Part shown: positions 28,985 to 37,154 of the stretch, piece after piece
How positions within the stretch are numbered: the first letter of the stretch is position 1
Layout of the letters: every line of letters starts with the position of its first letter
Source of the DNA: Cyclobacterium amurskyense
GTDB lineage: Bacteria > Bacteroidota > Bacteroidia > Cytophagales > Cyclobacteriaceae
Direction of reading: 5' to 3'
Length of the DNA: 64,000 bases
NCBI RefSeq assembly: GCF_001050135.1
Contig: NZ_CP012040.1
Span: 4,729,001 to 4,793,000, forward strand
Translations under genes and position numbers: made by a program
Notes under the pieces: model-generated
Databases searched by the model: none
The model's input: the letters and a program-made list of their open reading frames with translations, nothing else
What the model was told of the DNA's origin: nothing

Positions 28985-30436
28985 ATGATCCATTATAAGG
29001 CAATTTTAAAAGTCATGGGAGGGTTAATGATGCTCCTTGGTGTTTTAATGTTTCCAAGTGTGGCTTTTGCCTACTACTACCACAGTGGAGACCAGATTAC
29101 ATTAATCGCTTCGGCATTGATTTGTTTAACTATAGGAGGGACATTTTTCTTTTCATTCGCCAATCAGGATCAAAACATTAGAAAAAGAGAAGGGTACATG
29201 ATTGTAGCTTTAAGCTGGATAATCATGTCTGTTTTTGGAATGATGCCCTACCTTTTAAGTGGGACCATACCCAATTATTCTGATGCTATATTTGAAACTG
29301 TATCTGGGTTTACAACTACTGGTGCCTCCATTTTGACTGATATAGAGCGACTTCCAGAAGGTATATTGCTATGGAGAAGTATGACCCAATGGATAGGTGG
29401 TTTGGGAATTATCGTATTGACAGTTGCGATTTTTCCTTTATTGGGAATTGGAGGAATTGAACTTTTCGTGGCTGAATCCCCCGGACCTACCTCAGATAAG
29501 GTGCATCCCAGAATTAGGGAAACTGCTAAAAGACTTTGGTTAATTTATTTTGGACTTACCATACTTTTGGTTGTTATTTATTACTTAGAGGGCATGTCCT
29601 TTTTTGATGCCATGAATCATTCACTTACTACCATGTCCACAGGAGGTTTTTCTACCAAAAACAATAGCATGGCCTATTTTAATAGTCCATTAATCCAGTA
29701 TACCGCTGTATTTTTTATGTTTTTAGCAGGAACAAACTTCACCTTGATTTATTTTGCTTTCAAAGGGCATTTCAATAGGGTTTGGGCAAGTGATGAGTTT
29801 AGGGCTTATTTTATAAGTGTAGGGCTGCTCGTTGTAGGTATCTTTGCTGCTGTTTACTTTTTGATGGATGACAGTTTTGAAAAATCTTTTAGAGATGTGT
29901 TGTTTCAGGTTGTGTCACTTGTCACTACCACGGGATATGTAAGTGCAGATTATACTGTTTATAGCAATGGGCTGACAATCATCTTCTTTATGATTCTTTT
30001 TATGGGGGCTTGTGCAGGATCTACTAGTGGTGGAATTAAGTTTATCAGGCACCTTACCTTTGTGAAGAATTCTACTTTGGAATTTAAGCGAATTGTGCAT
30101 CCTAGAGCTGTTATTCCATTGAAAATAAATGGGGAACGGGTCACAGGAAAGGTAATTACCCACATTATGAATTTCTTATTGTTGTACCTGATGATCTTCG
30201 TGTTAGGATCCATTGTAATGTCGATTGCAGGTTATGACCTTATCACTTCCTTTGGTGCTGTAGCTACTTCTATGGGAAATGTAGGCCCAGGTATTGGAAG
30301 AGTTGGCCCAGTAGATAATTTTGCTTTCTTTTCGCCTTTTGCAAAACTATTCCTTAGCTTTTTAATGTTATTAGGAAGGTTAGAGTTATTTACTATATTG
30401 GTGCTCTTTACTCCATATTTCTGGAGAGCCAATTAA
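28985..30436 (+). CDS. trkH: Trk potassium uptake protein TrkH
   Basis: 483 residues, polytopic. Selectivity-filter repeats of the Trk/Ktr/HKT type are recognised: TVSGFTTTGASIL (first), STGGFSTKN (second), VSLVTTTGYVSADY (third) and TSMGNVGPG (fourth). Each places a glycine at the pore. The segment MFMGACAGSTSGGIKFIRHL is the conserved region before the last pore helices. It moves potassium through the inner membrane with TrkA gating. The ATG directly follows trkA. The gene after it (PhzF-like) begins 14 bp downstream. Confidence 0.95.
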   Translation: MIHYKAILKVMGGLMMLLGVLMFPSVAFAYYYHSGDQITLIASALICLTIGGTFFFSFANQDQNIRKREGYMIVALSWIIMSVFGMMPYLLSGTIPNYSDAIFETVSGFTTTGASILTDIERLPEGILLWRSMTQWIGGLGIIVLTVAIFPLLGIGGIELFVAESPGPTSDKVHPRIRETAKRLWLIYFGLTILLVVIYYLEGMSFFDAMNHSLTTMSTGGFSTKNNSMAYFNSPLIQYTAVFFMFLAGTNFTLIYFAFKGHFNRVWASDEFRAYFISVGLLVVGIFAAVYFLMDDSFEKSFRDVLFQVVSLVTTTGYVSADYTVYSNGLTIIFFMILFMGACAGSTSGGIKFIRHLTFVKNSTLEFKRIVHPRAVIPLKINGERVTGKVITHIMNFLLLYLMIFVLGSIVMSIAGYDLITSFGAVATSMGNVGPGIGRVGPVDNFAFFSPFAKLFLSFLMLLGRLELFTILVLFTPYFWRAN

Positions 30437-30450
30437 TCAAAAAAACATTT

Positions 30451-31215
30451 ATGAAACCTTCCATAATTGCAGTCTTCACTTCAAAAAAATTGGGTTATAA
30501 AGGAAATCCTGCGGCCGTAGTGCTAACTAAAATGCCTCTTGAAACGCAGGATATGCAAGATCAGGCAGCTAAATTGGGCATGCCTGCTACTTCTTTTATT
30601 TACCTTGACAAAGAAGGGAAATCAAATGTAAGGTGGTTTGCTCCTGATGCTGAGATTGAGTTATGTGGGCATGGGGCCGCTGCTGCAGGGATATTTATGT
30701 CTCAATACCAAAAACAAAGTGAAATAACACTACATTATAAAGAAGGAGAAATTAAATTAAAGGTTTCAGATGATAATTTCGGTATGGTAATGGAAACTAT
30801 ACCAGTTATAAAGCCTCTCTCTGAATGTCCCCTTCCTATTAAAGAGGGATTAGGAATACCTGTTCTGGCCATATATGAAACGGCCAACAAGCACTTAATA
30901 TTGACTGACTCTGAGTCTTCTGTAAAAAACATGAACCCTGATTTTAAGCGGTTAAGGGATTCAGAAATTTTTGGTTATGCCATTACTGCTGCTGCTGATA
31001 AGGTGGATTTTGTAAGCAGAACATTGGTCCCTCATGTTGGTCAACTGGAAGATTTTGCCACAGGTTCTTCGCATGCCATGTTGGTGCCATTTTGGGCAAA
31101 TAAACTGGGTAAAAGTGAAATGGTCTCGGATCAATTGAGTGAAAGAGGAGGGCGATTTATTTCAACCATTTTAGGCAATAAGGTTTTGCTTTCTGGAGAG
31201 TTTGAGATTCATTAG
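30451..31215 (+). CDS. PhzF-family isomerase-like protein
   Basis: 254 residues, near the family length. The start region AVFTSKKLGYKGNPAAVVL and ARWFAPDAEIELCGHGAAAAG (near 60-80; the sequence reads VRWFAPDAEIELCGHG) match PhzF, including the acidic residue of the active site in PDAEIELCGH. The C-terminal half repeats the fold (FVSRTLVPHVGQLEDFATGSSHAML). PhzF proteins are diaminopimelate-epimerase-fold enzymes; most outside phenazine producers have unknown substrates. It probably is cotranscribed with trkAH, but no functional tie to potassium uptake is known. No phenazine genes are present, so phenazine synthesis should not be inferred. Confidence 0.85.
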   Translation: MKPSIIAVFTSKKLGYKGNPAAVVLTKMPLETQDMQDQAAKLGMPATSFIYLDKEGKSNVRWFAPDAEIELCGHGAAAAGIFMSQYQKQSEITLHYKEGEIKLKVSDDNFGMVMETIPVIKPLSECPLPIKEGLGIPVLAIYETANKHLILTDSESSVKNMNPDFKRLRDSEIFGYAITAAADKVDFVSRTLVPHVGQLEDFATGSSHAMLVPFWANKLGKSEMVSDQLSERGGRFISTILGNKVLLSGEFEIH

Positions 31216-31484
31216 CAAGATTTATTCAAACCAAAAGAAATAGAAGCATCAGATTATGTTTTTACTTGGATTGGTGAGCTCTTCCAATTCAAAGCTCGTT
31301 TTTTTATCATGACAAACTGACAAATAGTAAACCCGGCCTTTGATTATTTCAATATTCCATATCAATATTTGAACGAATTCATTTTTTAAGGTTTTTCCAG
31401 TATAATTTTCTTTCCTTGGTATAATTATTGCTTTTTTATTTTGCAATGTTTTAGTAATTCTAATGTTGACAAAATATATATAGA

Positions 31485-32309
31485 ATGGAATATCGTAAAA
31501 TTCTCATCAAATATGGTGGGAATGCAATGATCAGTGAAGACCTTAAAGTAGGAATTGCAAAAAAGTTAAAAGTTTTGCAAGACCATGGCATTCAGGTAGT
31601 ACTGGTGCATGGTGGAGGACCTTTTATCAATAACTCCCTGGCTGATGCAGGAATAAAATCTGAATTTTTTGATGGGCACAGACATACCAGTTTAGAGGCA
31701 ATGTCTTGCATTGAAAAAACCCTGAAAGGAGAAGTAAACAGCTCCTTGGTCAATTTATTGAATAAACAAGGGCTGAAAGCGGTTGGGCTTTCAGGTAAAG
31801 ATGGTAAATTGGCTATTGCCCAAAAAAGATGGCATATAAGGTCGGATGAAAATGGTGAAAAGCATAAAGTAGATTTGGGTCAGGTTGGAGACATTGTAAA
31901 TGTAAATCCACTATTGATTGAAACTTTGCTGGAAAATGACTTTTGTCCAGTAATTACCTGTATTGCTTCAGATGAAGAAGGCAATGATTACAATATAAAC
32001 GGGGATGTTTTCGCTGGTAAAATTGCAGCTGCAATAAGTGCTGATACCTATATTGTATTGACTGATGTGGACGGACTCTATAAAGAATATCCAGATCCAG
32101 CTTCAATAATAAGGGAAATTGATACAGCCACTATTCCAAAGTATTATGGTGGCGTTATCTCTGGAGGAATGATTCCCAAAATAGAATCTTGCGTTTCAGC
32201 TGTTGAATCCGGAGTTAAAGAGGCAGTAATTTTAAATGGTACACGCCCGGAACAGATTACCGATTTTATCATCAATCAAATTAAAATAGGAACTACAATT
32301 AAACTTTAG
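31485..32309 (+). CDS. argB: Acetylglutamate kinase
   Basis: 274 residues. The amino acid kinase fold is clear: ILIKYGGNAM (phosphate-binding K/G-G), VLVHGGGPFINN near residue 38, FFDGHRHTS in the acyl-glutamate pocket, CPVITCIASDEEGNDYNINGDVFAGKIAAAI near residue 165-195, and LTDVDGLY. It phosphorylates N-acetyl-glutamate in arginine synthesis. In some Bacteroidota this enzyme uses N-succinyl-glutamate instead; the presence of argJ in the same operon favours the acetyl form here. It lacks the N-terminal helix found in arginine-inhibited hexameric enzymes, so feedback control may differ. It is the first gene of argBDCJ. Confidence 0.93.
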   Translation: MEYRKILIKYGGNAMISEDLKVGIAKKLKVLQDHGIQVVLVHGGGPFINNSLADAGIKSEFFDGHRHTSLEAMSCIEKTLKGEVNSSLVNLLNKQGLKAVGLSGKDGKLAIAQKRWHIRSDENGEKHKVDLGQVGDIVNVNPLLIETLLENDFCPVITCIASDEEGNDYNINGDVFAGKIAAAISADTYIVLTDVDGLYKEYPDPASIIREIDTATIPKYYGGVISGGMIPKIESCVSAVESGVKEAVILNGTRPEQITDFIINQIKIGTTIKL

Positions 32310-32310
32310 C

Positions 32311-33522
32311 ATGCACATATCGAACGAGTATTTGTACGAGGAAGACAAAAAAAATTATTTACCTACCTTCAAACGCTTTCCTTTGGCATTTATAAAAGGA
32401 AAAGGCACTAGATTGTGGGATGCAGATGGAAAGGAATACATTGATATGCTCGCTGGGATTGCCGTAAATAACTTGGGACATTGCCATCCCAAGGTGGTGA
32501 GCGCCATTCAGGCCCAAGCTGCAGAGTTAATTCATATATCTAACTTCTTTGTAAGTCCTCCTCAGGTAGCGTTGAGTAAGTTACTGGTAGACTTGACTCA
32601 TCTGAAGCATGTGTTTTTAACCAATAGCGGTGCGGAATCAGTAGAGGGAGCGATTAAAGTTGCTAGGAAATACGCAAGCAAGCATAACAAAGGTGGAGAG
32701 ATTATTTCAATGGTAAACTCTTTTCATGGCCGTACTTTGGCTACCATCGCTACAGGACAAAAAAAATATCAACAGGGTTTTGCACCCATTCCTGCGGGCT
32801 TTTCACAAGTGGCTTTTAATGATTTGGAAGCCTTGAAAGCGGTAATAAATGATCAGACAGCTGCTGTAATCCTGGAACCTGTTCAAGGTGAAGGAGGAAT
32901 AATTCCTGCAAATGAACAATACCTTCAAGGAGTAAGGAAACTTTGTGATGACAACAATGTCCTGCTTATTTTTGACGAAATTCAAACTGGGGTAGGACGC
33001 ACAGGGAAAATGTTTGCCAAAGATCATTTTAATGTACAACCAGACATAATGACCTTGGCAAAGGGACTGGGCGGAGGAATGCCAGTCGGAGCTTTTCTGT
33101 GCAATGAAAAGGTAGGCAATGCCATAGACTATGGAGACCATGGTACTACTTTCGGAGGAAATCCTTTGGCTTCTGCGGCTGCATTGGCTACCCTTAAAGC
33201 TATTTTAGAAGAAGGATTGGTCGAAAGATCTCTTGAAAAAGGAGAGTGGATCATGAAAACGGTGAGGTCTTGGGCTTCAATCCACCCCATGATTAAAGAG
33301 GTGCGTGGTTTAGGAATGATGATTGGTATACAATTGGATAGACCGGCTGCCCCAATCGTGAAAGCACTTTTAGATGATGGCATCATTGTTAATGGGACAG
33401 CGGAATCGGTTATCCGTCTAGTTCCTCCTCTTAATATATCAGATGAAGACATTGAAAAAGTATTGGGTAAGTTGAAGTCATTAATAGAATTAACTGAGAA
33501 AAATGAGAAATCAAAGATATAA
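32311..33522 (+). CDS. argD: Acetylornithine aminotransferase
   Basis: 403 residues, class III aminotransferase. The PLP lysine is K251 in MTLAKGLGGGMPVGAF; the cofactor-binding LIFDEIQTGVGRTGKMF lies near 219-235, and TNSGAESVEGAIKVARK near 104-120. NSFHGRTLATIATGQKKY is typical of acetylornithine / succinylornithine transaminases. It makes N-acetylornithine from the semialdehyde produced by ArgC. The start is 1 bp after argB stops, and the 3' end overlaps argC by 20 bp, indicating translational coupling. Related 4-aminobutyrate transaminases are excluded by the operon. Confidence 0.93.
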   Translation: MHISNEYLYEEDKKNYLPTFKRFPLAFIKGKGTRLWDADGKEYIDMLAGIAVNNLGHCHPKVVSAIQAQAAELIHISNFFVSPPQVALSKLLVDLTHLKHVFLTNSGAESVEGAIKVARKYASKHNKGGEIISMVNSFHGRTLATIATGQKKYQQGFAPIPAGFSQVAFNDLEALKAVINDQTAAVILEPVQGEGGIIPANEQYLQGVRKLCDDNNVLLIFDEIQTGVGRTGKMFAKDHFNVQPDIMTLAKGLGGGMPVGAFLCNEKVGNAIDYGDHGTTFGGNPLASAAALATLKAILEEGLVERSLEKGEWIMKTVRSWASIHPMIKEVRGLGMMIGIQLDRPAAPIVKALLDDGIIVNGTAESVIRLVPPLNISDEDIEKVLGKLKSLIELTEKNEKSKI

Positions 33523-34546
33523 GGTAAGCATTGTAGGTGCTTCAGGTTATACTGGCTCCGAGCTAGCGAGAATTTTAATTAATCATCCGGAAGTAGAGAT
33601 TGTTAGCATTACCTCAGAAAGTCACAAGGGCAAGAGATTTTCAGATTTGCATGGGCAGTTTTCAGGAATAATTGATTTTGAATTAATTGGAGCAGATGAA
33701 GTGAATATAGAAGAAGTGGACGTGGTATTTCTGGCTCTTCCGCATGGTGTCTCCATGGAATTTGTAAAGCGTTGGATAGACGATGGAGTGAAAATAATCG
33801 ATCTTTCAGGTGATTTCAGGCTTTCAAGTCCTGAAGTTTATGAAGATTGGTACAAAAAAGACCATACATTTCCCAAAGGGTTTGAACAAGCTGTTTATGG
33901 TATGCCAGAACTTTATTCTGATGAAATCAGCACAGCGACATTGGTAGCCAATCCAGGGTGTTATCCTACAGCCTCTATTTTGAGTCTTGCTCCTTTATTT
34001 GGTTCTGGATTAGGTTCAGTATCAGGAGCGGTAATAGATGCAAAATCAGGACTGACTGGTGCTGGAGTTAAAGCGAGTAATACTACACATTTTTCAAATG
34101 TAAATGATAATTTCAAAGCTTATGGTATAGGTAACCACAGGCATACCGTTGAAATTCAGGAGCAGCTTTCGTTTTTAATGAAAAATTCGGTTATTTTACA
34201 GTTTACGCCCCATCTTTTGCCAGTGGATAGAGGTATTCTGGCTACATCTTATTTATCTTTAGATAAAGAAATGGACCAAGAGAGTTTAACATCACTCTAC
34301 AAGGATTTTTATAAAAACAAACCTTTTGTAAGGGTACGGAATCAAGCACCTTCAATAAAAGAAGTTAGAGGAAGTAACTATGCAGACATTTATCCATTTT
34401 GGGATAAAAGGACGAAAAGGGCGATTGTGATTGCTGCTATCGATAATTTAGTAAAAGGTGCAGCTGGTCAGGCTGTACACAATATGAATATTATGTTGGG
34501 ACTGAACGAATCCATTGGCCTTCTACAGGTTCCAATGCAACCATAA
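33503..34546 (+). CDS. argC: N-acetyl-gamma-glutamyl-phosphate reductase
   Basis: 347 residues. An N-terminal NADP Rossmann fold opens VSIVGASGYTGSELARIL; the catalytic cysteine is C153 in ATLVANPGCYPTASIL; HFSNVNDNFKAYGIGNHRHTVEI carries the dimerisation and substrate residues. VVFLALPHGVSM is the usual second cofactor segment. It reduces N-acyl-glutamyl phosphate to the semialdehyde. The ATG at 33503 lies inside the argD end, a 20-bp overlap, so ribosomes probably re-start. The length is that of the short (type 1) ArgC. Confidence 0.94.
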   Translation: MRNQRYKVSIVGASGYTGSELARILINHPEVEIVSITSESHKGKRFSDLHGQFSGIIDFELIGADEVNIEEVDVVFLALPHGVSMEFVKRWIDDGVKIIDLSGDFRLSSPEVYEDWYKKDHTFPKGFEQAVYGMPELYSDEISTATLVANPGCYPTASILSLAPLFGSGLGSVSGAVIDAKSGLTGAGVKASNTTHFSNVNDNFKAYGIGNHRHTVEIQEQLSFLMKNSVILQFTPHLLPVDRGILATSYLSLDKEMDQESLTSLYKDFYKNKPFVRVRNQAPSIKEVRGSNYADIYPFWDKRTKRAIVIAAIDNLVKGAAGQAVHNMNIMLGLNESIGLLQVPMQP

Positions 34547-34559
34547 ATTAACAAACGTA

Positions 34560-35771
34560 ATGATTAAGAATATTACAAGTGTAAAAGGAATTAAATGTTG
34601 GGGAGCTCATTCGGGAGTTAAATCCATGAGAAGGGACTTGGCAATCATTTTTTCGGAAGTTCCGGCAGCAGCAGCTGCGACACTTACACAAAATAAAGTT
34701 CAGGCCGAACCAATAAAGGTGACTAAAAGAAACCTTGCCAATAATAGGGCACAGGTTATTGTATGTAATGCAGGTAATGCCAATGCTTGTACTGGTGAGC
34801 AAGGCCGTAAAGGTGCAGAGGCGATGGCGGACACAGTTGCGGCGGAACTAAATATTTCTCCAGATGATGTTATTGTTGCTTCTACAGGACTAATAGGAGA
34901 GGTATTCCCTACAGAAGATGTGGTAGAAGGAATAAAAGCAACCGTACCAAAATTATCCAATGACGCAAAAGCAGGTTCTTTCCTGGCCAATGCTATTTTA
35001 ACTACAGATACTTTTGCAAAAGAAGGCTTTGTAGATTTTGAATGGGAAGGAAAAACCATCTCCATAGGAGGGGTAGCGAAAGGATCCGGAATGATCCATC
35101 CCAATATGGCCACGATGCTTTCTTTTTTAGCCACGGACATTGCCATTGACGAAAAGTTGCTTCAGAAGACCTTGAAATACTGTGTAGACCGGTCCTTCAA
35201 TATGATCACTGTAGATGGCGATACTTCTACTAATGATATGGTAGCAATTTTGGCAAACGGTATGGCTGAGAATGAAAAGATCACAAGTGAGGATGACCCC
35301 CTTTACCTTTTGTTTAAGGAAAAGCTAGGTGAATTACTAGTCCACCTTGCCAAGTTGATTGTTTCTGATGGTGAGGGAGCTTCTAAATTTATTGAATATA
35401 GGGTTTCAAAAGCCATCTCAGAAAATGTTGCTATGAAGTTAATCAGAGCAATTTCAGACTCTACTTTGGTGAAAACAGCAATGTTTGGTCGGGATCCAAA
35501 TTGGGGAAGAATCATTGCAGCTTGCGGCAATGCAGGGATTAGCTTTAATTATAAAAAAGCCAATCTCTATTTGGGTGATGCGGACAATCAAGTTCAGGTG
35601 CTTTTAAAAGGTTCGCCTACCAAGTTTGATAAAAATTATATGAAAAAACTGCTCAGGGAATCTCATATTAAAATTCATTTGGAACTTAATACGGGTAAGC
35701 AGGAAGCTACAGGTTGGGGTTCAGACCTTACCACTGACTATGTGATGTTTAATTCGGTATATACGACTTAA
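34560..35771 (+). CDS. argJ: Glutamate N-acetyltransferase / amino-acid acetyltransferase ArgJ
   Basis: 403 residues from ATG 34560, preferred over an upstream TTG at 34515 because it opens the usual GIKCWGAHSGVK sequence and does not overlap argC. The self-cleavage site is intact: GVAKGSGMIHPNMATML, with cleavage expected between A184 and T185, the new N-terminal threonine being the nucleophile. NAGNANACTG and VASTGLIGEVFP form the acetyl-binding region. ArgJ moves acetyl from N-acetylornithine to glutamate and so recycles the acyl group. Whether it also uses acetyl-CoA (bifunctional) is not visible. Its presence indicates the cyclic acetyl pathway, not the succinyl route described for Bacteroides. 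Confidence 0.94.
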   Translation: MIKNITSVKGIKCWGAHSGVKSMRRDLAIIFSEVPAAAAATLTQNKVQAEPIKVTKRNLANNRAQVIVCNAGNANACTGEQGRKGAEAMADTVAAELNISPDDVIVASTGLIGEVFPTEDVVEGIKATVPKLSNDAKAGSFLANAILTTDTFAKEGFVDFEWEGKTISIGGVAKGSGMIHPNMATMLSFLATDIAIDEKLLQKTLKYCVDRSFNMITVDGDTSTNDMVAILANGMAENEKITSEDDPLYLLFKEKLGELLVHLAKLIVSDGEGASKFIEYRVSKAISENVAMKLIRAISDSTLVKTAMFGRDPNWGRIIAACGNAGISFNYKKANLYLGDADNQVQVLLKGSPTKFDKNYMKKLLRESHIKIHLELNTGKQEATGWGSDLTTDYVMFNSVYTT

Positions 35772-35801
35772 TCCAATCGCATATTTTGATAAATACATCG
35801 A

Positions 35802-35838
35802 TAAAAGCCTCCAAGGGAACTTAGAGGCTTTTATTTTG
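35802..35838 (+). terminator. Intrinsic terminator of the arg operon
   Basis: Stem TAAAAGCCTC / GAGGCTTTTA (35802-35811 with 35824-35833), followed by a T-rich run, 30 bp after the argJ stop. Confidence 0.8.
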
Positions 35839-35900
35839 TCTTGGTAATCGATGATTTATTAGGGATGATACAATAGATTTTTTCGATTTCAATCGAGAGT

Positions 35901-36110
35901 TTAAACCCGGATTATGTAATAGGATTTCTCCGTCCTGACCCAATAGTCAGGGGTGAAGCCTGTCCCGTGTTTACGGGAAGTGTTGCAATCGTAAGAAAAT
36001 CAGGCTGTATGGAGATTTTAGAATAGCACCGCTATGGTGAAATTGAAAATAGCAACGAACTGAAGCGATTTCAGCACCTAATAGATTGTCTATTGCATTT
36101 TTCGGGTTTA
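35901..36110 (+). repeat. Intergenic repeat element, copy B (small internal deletion)
   Basis: Matches copy A from TTAAACCCGGATTATG to TTCGGGTTTA. About 10 bp are lost after AGCAACGAA. The first hairpin keeps its stem (CCTGAC/GTCAGG) although the loop has grown to CCAATA. The hairpin CCCGT-GTTT-ACGGG is perfect here. Confidence 0.85.
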
Positions 36111-36168
36111 TTTGAGGCCGACTTTTTATTCATTCCCGAAATCCAAGAAATAGATATGTGTCTGCGTC

Positions 36169-36711
36169 TTAATAGTTTGCTCCAGTAATGGTATAGGCTA
36201 CTCTAGCACCTAAAATCGCCATTTGATAAGGTGCTGCACCCGATTGTTGGTACCTTAGACTTAACTCAAGTTGATTAAAAACATAACCTATTTCAGCAGA
36301 AAAGCCAAATTGAATGTTTTTGGAGGAATTGGTACCTACAATATTTTTATTTCGATTGATTAAAAATGAAGCACCAATTTGAGGTTCAAAAAAGAAGGAT
36401 TGCCTGTAAACTCTGTAACCAATAAATACAGGTATTTGATGTAGGCTAATGTTTTCTCCCTTGGGTATAATGTAATTGGAATTCAAGGGGAAATAGAGGT
36501 AGTTTCCAGAAAAGGTTAATTGGGCCTCATTAGGCATGGCCATCAATCCTTTGAAAGAAAGCCCAAAACCTGCAGGAAATTGGGTTTTATAATACTCATT
36601 GAGTACAGCAACAGCATCAAAACCTACTTTGAACTGGTTATTGGTGTTTTGAGCAAAAGTAGGAGCAAATAATCCTGAAAATAAAATTACAAATAGAACC
36701 CGCTTTATCAT
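36169..36711 (-). CDS. Small outer-membrane beta-barrel protein
   Basis: 180 residues. A signal peptide (residues 1-20, ending PTFA) is followed by alternating amphipathic strands: PAGFGLSFKGLMAM, QIPVFIGYRVYRQSFFFEPQIGASFLI, IQFGFSAEIGYVFNQLELSLRYQ and ILGARVAYTI. This is the pattern of eight-stranded outer-membrane barrels (OmpW/OprF-like, PF13568-type) common in Bacteroidota. There is no OmpA domain, so no peptidoglycan anchoring. It ends without the usual terminal phenylalanine. Function unknown; it may be structural or involved in surface sensing. Confidence 0.7.
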   Translation of the reverse strand: MIKRVLFVILFSGLFAPTFAQNTNNQFKVGFDAVAVLNEYYKTQFPAGFGLSFKGLMAMPNEAQLTFSGNYLYFPLNSNYIIPKGENISLHQIPVFIGYRVYRQSFFFEPQIGASFLINRNKNIVGTNSSKNIQFGFSAEIGYVFNQLELSLRYQQSGAAPYQMAILGARVAYTITGANY

Positions 36712-37154
36712 GACCTAATGTTGGCTTGGTGAGACACAAAGTTGAAGAACTAAGGTAATAAATTTCATAGTTAACATTATTATTACCTTTGCTATTCATG
36801 CTTACTTTTTCCTAATTTCTCGAATTTCTATAGTCCTTGTTCAATCAAAAAAGTACTAAGTGCTTTGAGCATGATTTTCTCAGTAAGGTTTGTAATTGTT
36901 TGAATATGAGTTTTTTGTAGTTGTTTTATATGGGTGTCGTTTATTAAACTATTTTCCTGAGGCTTCTATTTATATACCTCTTGATAATAAAAAGCCCAAG
37001 CCACTTTGGCTAGTTACAATTTGTTCTAGCTTTATTTTGGCCAAAATATACTATTGTATTATCTCTCTATATCAAGGAAAAAAGACTGTATATAGTATAA
37101 TCTAATCGACAATTTTTTATATTATGATGAAAATTGAATTTTAGTTGAAAGATT
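36712..37154. other. Noncoding divergent intergenic region
   Basis: 443 bp that must hold promoters for the barrel gene (left) and the cytochrome gene (right). A 69-codon frame starting TTG at 36896 shows no domain or credible start. No repeat copy or clear hairpin is present. Confidence 0.4.

Noticed and set aside
31364..31386. Possible ArgR box (TGAACGAATTCA) upstream of argB
   Set aside because: Arms are shorter than the ArgR consensus and it is about 110 bp from the gene; such a dyad is common by chance in AT-rich DNA.
36896..37105. Open frame of 69 codons before the cytochrome gene
   Set aside because: TTG start, no motif, AT-rich sequence in a divergent promoter region.
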